A program made the translations under genes and the position numbers. 64,000 nucleotides of DNA, taken from assembly GCA_033239125.1 (NCBI GenBank), contig BSWB01000002.1, positions 45,171,001 to 45,235,000 of the forward strand, in the 5' to 3' direction. A model generated the notes under the pieces. That model did not search any database, was not told the DNA's origin, and saw only the letters and a list, made by a program, of their open reading frames with translations. The DNA comes from Fagopyrum homotropicum. Its lineage: Eukaryota > Streptophyta > Magnoliopsida > Caryophyllales > Polygonaceae. Shown here piece by piece: positions 11,437 through 22,220 of the stretch (position 1 is its first letter; each line of letters begins with the position of its first letter).

Positions 11437-13127
11437 CTGATTAAGGATTTTGACTTAGAGATCCTTTATCATCCGGGGAAGGCGAATGTGGTCGCCGATG
11501 CCCTTAGTAGGAGGACACCTTGCGAGGCTGCGATTGCTAGATTGACTGTTCAGACCCAGTTGCAGAGAGATTTGATTTGGTTGGAGGTAGACATCCGGTT
11601 TCCCGATACTGACGGGCATTTGTCAGCGTTAGAGGTTTCACCAGATCTGACGGAAGAGATCCGGCAGAAACAGGAGGGTTGTCTAACACTGACGAGGATC
11701 AGGGAGAGAATGTACAGAGGGGAGGCACCACAGTTTGTGGTGGGTGCAGATGGGATTTTGAGGCGCCAGGAGCGCATATGTGTACCCTCTGACAAAGAGT
11801 TGATGCAGCGTATACTGCAGGAGGCCCATTCTACACCTTACTCCGTCCACCCCGCGCGAGTAAGATGTATCAGGATATACGATGATCTTATTGGTGGGGC
11901 GGGCTCAAGCCCGATGTGGCTAGATATATAGCCTAGTGTGCGACCTGTCAGCAGGTCAAGATTGAGCACCACAGGCCCGGAGGAGAGCTCCAACCACTTC
12001 CAGTTCCACAGTGGAAGTGGGAGGACATTTCCATGGACTTCGTTACTGGCCTGAGGTTGAGTAGAGGCTTTGATGCGATATGGGTTGTAGTGGATCGGTT
12101 GACGAAGACGGCACGATTCATTCCTATTAAGGAAACGTGGTCGGTGTCTCGTTTAGCCGAGGAGTTTACCCGACAGATTGTGAGGTTCAATGGAGTGCCG
12201 AGGACGATCATTTCAGATAGGGATGGGCGTTTTACCTCGAGGTTTTAGCAGCAGGTACACGCCGCCTTAGGGACGAGCTTACAGTTCACCACGGCATACC
12301 ATCCTCAGACGGACGGGCAGTCTGAGAGGACTATTCAGACCCTTGAGGACATGTTGAGGGCGTGTGTGCTTGATTGGGGGCAGGTATGGCCCGACCACCT
12401 CCCTTTGGTGGAGCTTTCTTATAACAATAGTTGGCACGCGACTATTGGGATGGCTCCTTACGAGGCACTATATGGGCGGAGGTGTCGTACACCTTTGTGT
12501 TGGGATGAGCCTGAGAGGATGAGTGGGGTAGCGCCCGCGCAGGTGCAGGATGAGATGGCTCGGGTAGCATTGATCCGAGAGCGGATGTTGACCGCATAGA
12601 GCCGTCAGAGATCTTATGTTGATAAGAAGCGCAGGCCTCTGGAGTTCAGGGTCGGCGCCCAGGTATGGTTGAAGGTGTCACCGACAAGGGGTGTTCGACG
12701 TTTCGGCATTAAAGGGGAGTTAAGTCCCCGATATGTCGGGCCCTTTGAGATCCTAGAGCGGATAGGAGAAGTGGCCTATAGATTGGCACTGCCACCCCGA
12801 TTGGAGGGAGTCCACCCAGTGTTCCATGTGTCTCAGTTGAGAGAGTATGTGCACGACCCGAGACACATAGTGAGCCATGACAACCTAGTGGTCGAGCCGG
12901 ATCATACATTTCCTGAGCACCCGATCGCAGTTTTGGAGAGAGGTATGAGACGCCTTCGATCGAAAGTAATACCCATGTTGAGAGTACAGTGGTCGAGACG
13001 AGGGATTGACGAGGCCACTTGGGAGACGGAGGATAGTATCCGGCGGAACTACCCCGAGTTTTATGCGGATCTAGAGACATCTATAGGACCGTCAGGTAGT
13101 TCTACATCCTTGTTTGGTTACTTTTAG
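11437..13127 (+). pseudogene. Chromovirus pol, part 2: integrase and C-terminal chromodomain
   Basis: The start continues RNase H tail sequence and reaches VADALSRR (about 11490). The integrase zinc-binding histidines lie near 11830-11850 (EAHSTPYSVHP). A frameshift near 11870 precedes the cysteines (CATCQQ, about 11940). The catalytic core shows its acidic residues in SMDFVTGL (about 12030), ISDRDGRF (about 12210) and SERTIQTLED (about 12330). Stops are TAG at 12247 and 12597. The C-terminal stretch 12669-13127 contains HPVFHVSQLREY and a chromodomain (VLRVQW-type: MLRVQWSRRGIDEATWE). Chromodomains steer insertion to heterochromatin in this family, fitting its position in a TE nest. Confidence 0.9.
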
Positions 13128-13230
13128 TGATTGTATGTGTGATATGTTTGATGTGCTTGTGTGTGAACCATATGTGTCTTGATGTAATAACTTGTTAGTC
13201 ATAGGGCTCACTTACGTTTATGATCTTGGG

Positions 13231-13446
13231 AACTACCCTAAGTTTCGGGACGAAACTTATTTTGAGGGGGATCTTATGTAACGACCAGTTTTTTTTCGTT
13301 ACGCTTTCATAAGGTTAGAGAAGTTTAAAAAAAAAAGGAAATTAAATTTTAGTTAGACTAGGACATACCAGTTTAATTATGGAAATCGTTTAATTAAGTA
13401 CCTTGTCCTAAGTTTCGGGACGAAACTTATTTTAAGGGGGTACTGA
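13231..13446 (+). promoter_or_regulatory. Duplicated hairpin plus polypurine tract at the chromovirus 3' end
   Basis: The sequence AAGTTTCGGGACGAAACTT (8-bp stem, GGA loop) followed by a G-rich purine tract occurs twice: hairpin 13240-13258 with GAGGGGGA at about 13264, and hairpin 13410-13428 with AAGGGGG at 13434-13440. The second precedes the 3' LTR and is the expected plus-strand primer. The first is followed by TGTAACGACC (13277), which resembles an LTR start from a related element. About 130 bases of AT-rich non-coding sequence separate the copies. Confidence 0.7.
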
Positions 13447-16121
13447 TGTAATACCTGGAATTTTTATTCCGTTTAATTCCGAATCAAATCGGACTTCGAG
13501 CCGTTGACGGTTTCCCATTCTATCTAGTATCTCTTCCTTCACAAATTTCATTATTTTATGTAGAATTTAATTCACATAAAATGATAAAATTATATCAAGC
13601 TCTAATTCTTATAATTATCTATTATTTTATGTAGAATTTAATTCACATAAAATGATAGATTTATATCAAACCCTAGTTATTATAATTCATTCTTACCGAT
13701 GACTTTAGACGAGATCATGACAAGCTGTGACGAGTTCAGGACAAAGCTGAGACGAGGCCATGACAAAGCCCGACAAACTGTGACAAACTCATTCATGGGC
13801 CTGACAAGGCCATGACGAGTTTTGACAAGGCTGTGACAAAGCCAAGACAACACTCTCAGCCCACAATAGCCTCAGCTGGCCTTTGCAACCCACAGCAGTC
13901 CAGCATCCTTCTCAGCCCACAATAGCCTCAGCTGGCCTTTGCAACCCACAGCAGCCCAACATCCTTCGTAGCCCACGGCAGCTCAGCAGGCCTTCGAAGC
14001 CCACAGCAGCCCAGCATCCTACGTAGCCCACAGCAGCCCCATCATCCTTTGCAGTCCATCCAGGAGCAGCCCAAGGAAGGCACACCAGAACGTTCAGCTG
14101 CTCTCTCTCCCCATCTGCTTGTAACAGCTGCATAAATAAGATAATTAAGGAGTTGTAACAGCCCTATAATCATGCCAGAAGAGAGGAAACTACAACGTCT
14201 TTTGTGCTCCAGATTCACACCCAGAAGAGAGGAAACTGCAACGCCTTCTGTGCTCTAAATTCACGCCCAAAAGAGAGGAAACTGCAACGTCTCCCTTGCT
14301 TCCAGATTCACGCAGCAAGCCGCCTTCTGTTGCCCACGTTCTGCACACCCCAGTCGACTCCAGGAGCACCTTTACAGCATACGTTTCTGCATACGATCGG
14401 TTGGTCTCTCACTCCCTAGTTGTCCTCTTTCTATTCAGTCCAGTAAGTAAAATCACTAGGATGATAAGCTGGCACAGCAGATAGATTAATCATGTATGCA
14501 TACAAGGATGATTGCACTAGAAAAGACCTTAGGATGTTAGATTTAGGTTGATGTTTAGATGGTGCCTTGAAAGATACGAACTATGGACTTAGGGGTAGTG
14601 TAAAGGGTGAGTTATACTGATAAGTGAATTCGAACTAGAGACCTATAGGAGTGTGTTGTGGCTGTAAAGGATTTATTTTAATTGTTTCTTTCAGTTTTGA
14701 AGTTGAAGATTACCCATTGTTGTGAATCAATGTTAAAGAGTTTCGTAGAAGATCCACCGTTGAAATTTTAATAGATAATAGGTAGATATAAGTAGTTTAC
14801 AGTGGTAAAATTTGAGAAGAAATGAACGGTCGGATTGAAAGTTATAGGGTCTCAAAGTGGAGTATGGGAACATTTGTAGTGTTGTAGCCAACTTTAAAGA
14901 TTTTTGTAGGAATAACGATTGAACAGTTTTAAGAAATTGTTTCTCCTATGAGTAGATTAGATATCATAGATAAGTTAGAAATTTATTTTAGAATTTTTAT
15001 AAGTTTATTTTAATTTCATATTTGAAGCTGTAATTGGACTTTAGTGACTTTTCGGGAAATAGAATATGGGTAGTTTTTATAGTTGTCACCTAAAATCATC
15101 CTAGGGAGTAGAATATGATTAGTTAGCCTCAAGTAAGAATTTAAGTACATATTACGGGTTTTTGGAAGTCTCGGGGCCAAGGGTAAAATAGTCAATTTAC
15201 CTTAAATAAACACTGTAATAACTTCTGCACATAGAATCGTACATCTTAGGAGTTTTAGACTTCTAAGTATCCAAGTAAAAGTGTTGACCCACGTGCCTCC
15301 TTTGATAGGCAACTGAGTTCCTGCAGTTACTGATTTAGTGTTGTTAAGAGAGACGAGATTTAATTCTGTAAGTCCACTGACTTACTTAGCTAGCTTCTTG
15401 CATGTGTGTGATGTGTATGAGTGGTGTTTGATAGTTATGATAAATAACGAAACCGGAATAGGCCGACTGTAGTATATTGTATAATTGACCCAAGTGTATG
15501 ATAACGGGTCGTGACATCATCTACCTAGCTCTTGCGAGAGTCTAGGAGGTTCCGTGCGACCAGCCCAGTCCGGTAGACGGTCACATGCATTAGTACCATT
15601 CCGCGTTGGTAAACGGGGACAGGGGCGAGGTTTGGGAATCCCTCGTGTAACAAAATAAGTATCATTAGTAATGACGTATCACTTAATTAAAGATAATAAA
15701 AAGGAATGAGTGTTGCATGCTGTTTGGTTATGTTGTGTGTTTGTGCTTTTACCTTTATACTTATGCATAGAATGTTAGCTAACGGTTTTATACCGCTTGT
15801 AGATGCCTTGCAGGTTAGGGAGGCGATCGAGTGATCTGACGGTAGTGGGCAGCCGGGGTTCCGTGCATTATAGGACGGGACTGTTATATTTTATTTTATG
15901 ACTATTGAGACTGATGTTGGTATTTTCGGTTTTGAGACTTGGTTGTATTGTTTTTCAGATTTGGATTCTTATTTCGCTCATGTTATAAAACTCTATGTTT
16001 TGCCTTTTTATTTGTGCCGTGTTGTAAGGTCCGATAAAGTTGTTGCCAGGCTAAGGGTCGGGACCCATTGTGAGGTCCCAGCTCGTTGCATTTCGAGTCC
16101 TCTAGGATTCGGGGTGTTACA
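13447..16121 (+). repeat. 3' LTR of the chromovirus
   Basis: Nearly the same sequence as the 5' LTR, starting TGTAATACCT and ending GGGTGTTACA. It lacks a stretch around 14865 present in the 5' LTR. It also carries a 29-nt stretch near 15787-15815 that the 5' LTR lacks. The same internal tandem repeats are present. Confidence 0.9.
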
Positions 16122-16482
16122 CATGTTGCCAAATCCACGGCCGTAATTTAGAGTGTGATTCTTCCAATTCCTTTTCCACGACCGTAATTCAGGGCGTGGT
16201 TCTCCAAACTCCTTGTTTTAGCCTTTGTTTCGTGACACTCTTCATTCATGCTCCTCCCTTAGCCTCTCTAAAGCATCTTCTTGCCATCGAGCATGATCAA
16301 ATACTCCTTTCCTTTCTCACTTTTCTCCAATCCAAGCCTTTATTCACCTAAAAACAAAACGAAGCTAGTGCAAAGTGGGTGAACTAGCTCACAATTACTT
16401 CAAACTCATATCTAAGAACACAATAAAGAGGGGAAAACAACTAAAACAAGTGCCTAAAATATAGTCATATTTCATGCTAACA
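16122..16482 (-). repeat. LTR of the Athila-like element, part 2 (outer end)
   Basis: This continues the LTR after the nested chromovirus. It starts with CATG, a near target duplication of the chromovirus, and again carries cacggccgt-type motifs (16135, 16165). It ends at 16482 with CTAACA, giving TGTTAG...GAACA termini for the full LTR on the minus strand. The outer 50 bases align with the start of the array LTRs (TGATAACACG...). Confidence 0.8.
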
Positions 16483-16849
16483 TCTGCCAAGGAGATCGCA
16501 GCCGGGAACCCATCTTCCTTCTAGCTGGTCGACTACAATAGCCCTGCAAGGGCGCCTCCCTTCCTGCCCTCTCGCGAACACCATCTGCACCGGGTCAATC
16601 GGCACAACCTTCCCCAGACTCGCCACCAGCAGGAGACAACAACGCAAGGAGATAAGAAGGCTTCGATGCCTTTCCCTTGCGGGTGCATTTGGGAGTTAGC
16701 CATTAGGGGCGCCAGTGCGCCTCCATGACAGTGAACACGACTTCGTCTTCGGCCGGTGCACTCGAGCTTGTTGAGTCCGTATAGTCGGGTAAGGACCTCA
16801 CCCATCTCCTTTACGTTTCCTACACGTATGTACTTTGATTAGAGCACCC
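16483..16849. other. Unassigned GC-richer segment between transposons
   Basis: This block lies between the end of the Athila-like LTR and the LTR-like sequence that hosts the array. It is visibly richer in G and C than its surroundings. An antisense open stretch (16805-16533) has no recognisable domain and an odd Cys/Arg/Trp-rich composition, so I do not call a gene. It could be a captured gene fragment or the 3' end of the host element. Confidence 0.35.
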
Positions 16850-17599
16850 TTTTATGCTGATAAACCTTCCATAGAAACCTTAGAGGTTAGCTTGTATAAC
16901 TTAGGCGTTTTTTGAGTTTTCGGAAGTGATGAACAGTCAACTTCGGGTCCAGATTTGGGTATGTTAGACTCCTCCTTTGTTGCTGAATTTTGGATATGTT
17001 ATAGTTGGTATTGTATAGTATAACATACTAAAATTTGAGAGTATTCTGAGTTATAGTTTGGAGATATGGTTCTCCAAAGTTGGTTCCTCATGCAATTTTT
17101 ATAAGTGTGCTGAATATTCTAAGTGTGGAAAAAAATTGCTTGTAATTCAGTTTTGTGAGAGAGATTTGAATGGGTTTTTGATCTCTGTTGGAGTTGAATT
17201 TTGGAAATATTGTTTATGGATATGCATATTAGCATGTGCTAAGGTTTGAGAGCGATCCATGAGCTTGATCCGGAGTTACGATGTTCCGAAGTTGGGTATA
17301 AGTATAGTTTAGTTTTAGAAGAGTTGTGCTTGGTTTTAGTGTGTGTTCTTGGAGATGGTTTGAAATTGTGCATCTTTATGGATTGTATCATAAGTATTCA
17401 TATTTGGACATGTGAGTAGGTGTATCGGTTCGTTTGGGATTTAGTAGTAACATGTTAGTGAGCCTTAGTAGTAGATAGTAAGTTTGAAAGATAGTCATCT
17501 TTCAAACTCAGTAGACCCTTCCTCGGGAGAGTTAGATATCTGGGTTGGGTTTCTATTAGGTGTTCTTGAGAGTTCAGGGAACCTTTAGAGTTTCCGGAC
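16850..17599 (+). repeat. Interrupted LTR-like sequence, left part (host of the array)
   Basis: The segment is AT-rich with text typical of gypsy LTRs and no reading frame of interest. It ends with CGGAC (17595-17599), the left target duplication of the array. The right part resumes at 37887. I did not find a clear TG start, so the left boundary is a guess. Confidence 0.5.
17595..17599. other. Target-site duplication, left copy (CGGAC)
   Basis: CGGAC directly precedes the first base of LTR1 and is repeated exactly at 37887-37891 after the last base of LTR5. None of the internal LTR junctions has this flank. Confidence 0.88.
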
Positions 17600-19245
17600 T
17601 GATAACACGATTTTTGACTTAGTTTTAGACACTCATTTAGATAGATTTTCCGCTCATTCATGCATGGTTTAGCATTAGTTCACGGTGTTTGCACTCAAAT
17701 CACGTATTTTGTCGAGCTAGACGTCTACTCGGACTTTTGCTTGCTTTGTAGGTATTTTGGGAGATTTAAGAACCTAATCGATACATCCGAGGATCATTCC
17801 TCGAGATGACACACTTCCGGACTCATTGGAATGCAAGCTAAGGGCTAAGGAGGACTCATGGAACCTTACCAACACAAGCCATGCACCAAATCATGACTCA
17901 ACGAGCCTAGAAGCAACCTCTGGAACAAACCACGGTCTGGACCAAGACCATGGCCGTGGACTTCCCCATGATTCTTGCCAGGACCACATCGACAGCTGGC
18001 CACGATCTCTTCCATTGCTCTTGCATCCTAGTGGGTATTTAAAGGATTTTGCAGGCTGTAATTGGGGATCTTTCTCCTCTCTTTTGACCTACCTTTCTTC
18101 CCCAAAACATTTGGCCATTGTTGCCTCTCTTCCAAGCACCCATTAGGGGTGTTCTTGGAGGAGATTAGTATAGATTCTCGTTTTAGAGTGAGATTAGAGT
18201 GGATTCGAGTGAAGCTTTCATTGTTGTCAAGTTGGATTTGCTCTTGGAGCCTTGTAAGAATTTGGTAATTTCTATTCTATGCTTTTAATGTCTTTTCTTT
18301 GGATTGTTCTTCATCAATTGACCATGACTTGCAAGCATGCTTTATTTGTGGAGATTGATCTTGAAATGAATGTTGTTGGCTAGATAGATTGCGATTCTAG
18401 AGTAAGGAAAGAAGAGTTATGGCTAGAAGCATGATAGGATGAACCTAGATTTTTACCCTTGGATGACTTGTGTTGTTGAAATCCTAGTGTTTGTTGAGCT
18501 TAATTTAGCTTAGGATCACCTAATGCTATCAACCTAAGTGAGGGAAGAGATCTACCCGATGATTTCCGATCTTAGATACCTAAGATGACAAACCCTAGGT
18601 AGTGGTGAGCCTCACAAGCCTCCATTGGACTAAGTGTGCTAGGATAGTTGATTAGGACTTCCCTTTCCGAGACTTACCCGGTAAGGATAGGTTAGACCCC
18701 TAGGTAACAATCCGGTTTGTGTAGAATTCCTATCCTTAGGTTCTTAGAGACTTACCCGGTGACGAGACCTTAGGAATGGACTAGTGGACCATGAGACCTA
18801 CCCGGTAATTGATCCCAATCTAGAAACGCTAAATCCCGACATATCATAGTTAATCCGAGGAATGAATAGTTAGCTTGAGTCTATGCCATAGCCGGGACTT
18901 CCAAACTCTAGAATCCGCTTTGTTATTTCCATTCTCCTATCTTTAGTGTTAGTTTGTGTTTGTGTTGCTTGATTGTGTTCACATATTTGTGATCTTTGTT
19001 TGATCACACAAAACCCTCCAAAAACATTGTGTTTTCCATTTTCTTTATTCCTCATCTTATCTTAGTCTAGATTCACACTATTTTTGATCATCGAATGACT
19101 TAGTTTCACCTCAGTCCTTGAGTTCGACCTCGGAATACTTTCCTTTCTACAAAACGACCCGTACACTGCGGGTTTCGCTAGGTAGTTTAGGATTTAGTTT
19201 GAGTTTATAAATGTAAATCTTTTTGTGCTATTTCCTAGCGTAACA
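17600..19245 (+). repeat. LTR1 of the array
   Basis: 1,646 bp, TGATAACACG...CGTAACA. Its private differences (for example at about 17684, 17718, 17819, 17966 and 18415) all fall in its first 820 nt; I see none against LTR2/3 in the rest. It carries CCATGGCCGTGG at 17948-17959. Confidence 0.93.
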
Positions 19246-19251
19246 AGTTTT

Positions 19252-19268
19252 TGGCGCCGTTGCCGGGG
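19252..19268 (+). other. Primer-binding site of unit 1, tRNA-Asp type
   Basis: TGGCGCCGTTGCCGGGG matches the complement of plant tRNA-Asp 3' end without mismatch, 6 nt after LTR1. Identical sites follow LTR2, LTR3 and LTR4 at 23912, 28572 and 33232. The type is the same as in the Athila-like element at 3935. Confidence 0.9.
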
Positions 19269-19321
19269 ACTAGGTTAAGATTAAGTCATTTGCTTTTGAT
19301 TGTTTTTAGTGTTTATCTTTC

Positions 19322-20554
19322 TTGTTACTTTTGATCTTGTGTTGTTTTTGTCTTTGCCTTTTCATGTTTGCCATGGACGGATTGTACCTCCAAGACGACC
19401 TTGACAACATGGAGTATGAGGAGTGGATGGAAGGCCAAGATCTAGGACCTCTCCATGATGAGTTTGAGTATTGGGAGAAGTTCAATGTCTATCATGAGTT
19501 CCATGATCAAACTCACATGATTACATTACCTCATGAGGAACCTCACCATCAACTTCATGAAGATCGATTGGAATCAATGCTAGAGAAAATGTTGAGGAAG
19601 ATGGATGATCTAGAAAGAAACCTTACTTCCATTTCTAGTTCCCACATGGAGCTTGAAGCGGAAGTATGTCATCAAGAGGAGGTTCACTATGAGGAGATCC
19701 AAGAATTGCCCGATTCACCCATAACCAATAGACGCCTTGAGGAAGAGTTGAATGAAGCTCGGGAGCAATTGAGACTAAGGGATTTGGCCTTGAAGGAAGA
19801 AAGGAGATTGAATACCGAGAGAGAAGAGCAAATGAGGAGGGAGATTGAGGAGATCAGGAATGCTCTTATGCTAGGAGACCCTACCATTCTTCAAGATTCA
19901 CCTCCATCTCCTTCACCTTTAGAGGAGTGCAATGAAGTATTCTCATCCCCGGACATCCTTGCCATAAACCTCGGAACCATACATGAAGAGCTCACTTGGA
20001 ACGGATGCAGCAGAGTGAACCACGGCCATGGAGGACAAACCACGACCGTGGAAGACTACAGAGGAAATCACGGCCGTGGAGTACAAATCACGACCGTGGA
20101 AGGCTCTGTAGTGGTCCATCCTAAGCCAATCTCAGCTCCCTCCGACCCTTCCTTGCTTGCCCGGAGTACACACGAAGATTGGAGCCCCTTTCCTAAGGAT
20201 TCTCCGTCATTGAATGATGGAGGCAAGCATGATGGATCCATGATGGTTATGAAGTACTTCAATGAAGGATTCTTCCCAAGAATCGGCATTCCTCGGATCA
20301 TAGAGGATGAGGATGACAAGCGTTTCACCGGTATGACCGCGGAGTACAAATTGCCTAAGTATGGGGTGACACCTATGGTTGCAACTCTATACTATCGTCA
20401 AGGAAGCGGTGATGAAGGAGTCTACTACTCACCGGTGAAAAGAGAACTCAAAGCTTATTTGGGCATCAAGTGGCCCTTGCTTGTCATCATGGATTCCGGG
20501 AAAAGATGGTTGCTTGGACTCCTCAAGCAAACCATGGTATTCGAGGTGGATTAA
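19322..20554 (+). CDS. Unknown 410-codon protein of the non-autonomous element, copy 1
   Basis: I do not recognise a defined domain. The likely start is ATG 19373 (MDGLYLQDD); the 17 upstream residues are hydrophobic and look like translated leader. The N-terminal third is acidic and His-rich (HEFHDQTHMITLPHEEPHH). Two coiled-coil stretches follow: around residues 80-105, and around 135-175, rich in E/R/L (EELNEAREQLRLRDLALKEE). The latter resembles the EELDEAQLQLKLSEKA stretch near the gag start of the Athila-like element, so a gag-derived origin is possible. Residues 235-265 (HGHGG, HGRG) are encoded by the CACGGCCGTGG motif cluster. The C-terminal part (YGVTPMVATLYYRQG) is unfamiliar. No protease, RT or zinc knuckle is present. 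Confidence 0.7.
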   Translation: MLLLILCCFCLCLFMFAMDGLYLQDDLDNMEYEEWMEGQDLGPLHDEFEYWEKFNVYHEFHDQTHMITLPHEEPHHQLHEDRLESMLEKMLRKMDDLERNLTSISSSHMELEAEVCHQEEVHYEEIQELPDSPITNRRLEEELNEAREQLRLRDLALKEERRLNTEREEQMRREIEEIRNALMLGDPTILQDSPPSPSPLEECNEVFSSPDILAINLGTIHEELTWNGCSRVNHGHGGQTTTVEDYRGNHGRGVQITTVEGSVVVHPKPISAPSDPSLLARSTHEDWSPFPKDSPSLNDGGKHDGSMMVMKYFNEGFFPRIGIPRIIEDEDDKRFTGMTAEYKLPKYGVTPMVATLYYRQGSGDEGVYYSPVKRELKAYLGIKWPLLVIMDSGKRWLLGLLKQTMVFEVD

Positions 20555-20594
20555 CATATCCACGGAGTTTGGTCAAGCTAATGACCTAAAAGAA

Positions 20595-20620
20595 GCGCTT
20601 GGTGGGAGGCAACCCATCGG
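20595..20620 (+). promoter_or_regulatory. GGGAGGCAACCC hairpin after the ORF, unit 1
   Basis: GGTGGG (20601-20606), loop AGGCAA, CCCATC (20613-20618) can form a short stem with one wobble. The +3 frame here reads KEALGGRQP, which resembles the C-terminal tail of pol in Athila/Tat-type elements. It is probably the relic of the deleted pol end. The same sequence recurs in each unit (+4660). Confidence 0.5.
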
Positions 20621-20983
20621 TACAACTCTTTCCCTTTTCTCTTTTGCCTTTGTTTTTGCTTTTGTGTGTTTTTGTGTTTTGTGTTTGTGGTAGATTTTAG
20701 GTAATGAGGAAGCCTTGCAAGGCGAATTGATGACGATGATTCCATTTTCAAACATGGGTGGAGCGGACGTGAGGCTTGGACGGCTTGAGGTGTCTTGTTA
20801 GATGGAAGAGCTCCCATCTCACATATACCTTGGCGCGGGTCTCGACGCCGGAATGATTATGAAGAGCTCTATACCATGCTTGATCGATCATCCACACCAC
20901 CACTCCACACGAGTTCATCCCAAATACCGAAGCAAACCATTTTACATTGTGAGAACCTTCTTTCACTCTCTTTACTTGAATAC

Positions 20984-21021
20984 CACATTGGGGACAATGT
21001 GTTTCTAAGTATGGGGTGGGG
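20984..21021 (+). promoter_or_regulatory. Internal hairpin plus polypurine-like tract, unit 1
   Basis: CACATTG-GGGA-CAATGTG is a perfect 7-bp stem with a GGGA loop (20984-21001). Six nt later comes AAGTATGGGGTGGGG (21007-21021). The layout copies that of the terminal module at 22221, but the stem bases differ. Copies occur at 25644, 30304 and 34964. It may act as a second (central) plus-strand primer. Confidence 0.62.
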
Positions 21022-22220
21022 TTTGCATGATCCTTTGCATGATGAGCATCTAGGGTAGTTTAATATTTTCACATGTCTTGCATTGTACATACATATTCCG
21101 AAAATTCCAAAAAATCAGAAAATTTAAAAATTTTTGTGCTTTCTAGGCTTGGATATGACCCTAATGATGAACCTTGCCTTGTGGATTGGCTATGGATGGC
21201 CTTGTGTGTTTAATTGATGATGCATATGTGGACTTGAAATACTTATCTTGAATTCCATGAATGACTTGTGATTATGATGCTTGCCTTGATTTAATTAAGG
21301 ATTGAAAGTCGAAATTGCATGATAGTTCTTGCACATCAATTAGGAGTGATTAAGGCAATTCATCTTCCTCTACTTCTCATCTTGATCATGTTTTTTGAGC
21401 ACCTCAATTGAGATAAATTTGACCTCTTTTGACCCATCTGGGAATAGGAGCATGTTAGTGTGTTGATGTGTGTGAAAAGCAAGTGTGGGGTGAAGTTGTT
21501 GATGAAAGGAATGTCATGAATGAAGTGCTGAAATTGTTGTGAAAGTGTAGCCAAAAATATAGGTTTGGGGACGTTGGCTTAAATGACAAGTAACTCGGTA
21601 CACTTCACATAATCGGGTGTTGGTGCCTTTCCAAAGTCAAATAAACCAATAGTCCTAACGAGCTTTGGTATGTGTGCCCGGTGTGGATGCACCTCGAAAA
21701 AATAAGAAAAAGCCCGAGGATGGCTAATCACCAAGGTTTCGGCTTTTGTACACCAATGCCATTGCCTCAAAAAAATAAGCGAAAGAAAAAGAAAAGAAAG
21801 AAAAGAAAATTAAGAAAAATATACACTTGAGGGAAGTTGATAAGAATTGTGAAGTTGTGGTTGTTTAGTTCCTTTCCCGGATTAGCATCACATAGCCTAG
21901 AAAATTCCCACCTAAACACAACGTTTCTTGGCCTTCTATTTTACAAGTCCTTTTGACCTACTTGCATGTGTGTAAGACTAAGTGATTTAGATTGGATATA
22001 CTCATGATCATCTTGACTTCTTCATCTTTACATTTCATTGCATGCTATCAAGTTAAGTGTAATTGTCTTTCCATGCTTTTATTTATTTGATACATAATTG
22101 CTTGTCCATTGCCATGAAACATGACTATGAAGGTGATCCAATATTAGAAGCACAACCCAAAAATATTTGCCATTTTTCTGCATGCATAAATCATGTCATC
22201 CTTTAGTCTATAGTTGAGCA
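21022..22220 (+). other. Non-coding 3' part of internal region, unit 1
   Basis: No convincing ORF. It contains another purine-rich site AAGTGTGGGGTGAAG (about 21480), an inverted pair AGCCAA...TTGGCT (21549/21574) around GGTTTGGGGACG, and a long A/G-only stretch (about 21773-21815). It resembles the long non-coding 3' region of Athila/Tat elements and repeats in every unit. Confidence 0.6.

Larger units (their letters stand above)
5237..16121 (+). mobile_element. Chromodomain-type Ty3/gypsy retrotransposon (chromovirus), complete but decayed
   Basis: Two LTRs of about 2.67 kb (5237-7906 and 13447-16121) flank gag, protease, RT, RNase H, integrase and a C-terminal chromodomain, in that order. 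LTR ends are TGTAATACCC and GGGTGTTACA, an inverted repeat with one mismatch. The PBS matches initiator tRNA-Met. The flanks CATGA and CATGT are a 4/5 match to a 5-bp target duplication, with Athila-like LTR sequence on both sides. The LTRs differ by a few percent, including a roughly 35-nt gap in the 3' LTR and a 29-nt gap in the 5' LTR, so insertion is not recent. Stops and frameshifts make it non-functional. Confidence 0.93.
1..16482 (-). mobile_element. Athila-like Ty3/gypsy retrotransposon, left part off-window, split by a nested element
   Basis: On the minus strand the order is LTR, PBS, gag, protease, then reverse transcriptase, which runs off the left edge; RNase H, integrase and the 3' LTR are not in the window. 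The protease and gag resemble the Athila lineage. The visible 5' LTR lies at 3958-5236 plus 16122-16482 (about 1,640 bp) and is split by a chromovirus. Read on the minus strand it begins TGTTAGCATG at 16482 and ends GGCGAACA at 3958. A PBS complementary to tRNA-Asp follows after a 6-nt spacer. Several stops and frameshifts show it is inactive. The target duplication cannot be tested because the other end lies outside the window. Confidence 0.88.

Noticed and set aside
8594..12599. Recoding or readthrough of TAG as Gln in the chromovirus
   Set aside because: SEC8 uses TAG as its own stop, the element also has a TGA and frameshifts, and deamination explains the pattern more simply.
16533..16805. 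90-codon antisense ORF as a gene
   Set aside because: No domain, odd composition and position in a TE nest; kept only as an unassigned block.
19322..19372. Hydrophobic start of the 410-codon ORF as a signal peptide or membrane anchor
   Set aside because: It is encoded by a T-rich leader and an internal Met (19373) begins the acidic protein; the family has no reason for a secreted protein.
20068..20349. Antisense open stretches in the array ORF (and copies every 4,660 bp)
   Set aside because: They overlap the 410-codon ORF on the other strand and recur only because the units are near-identical; no features of real genes.
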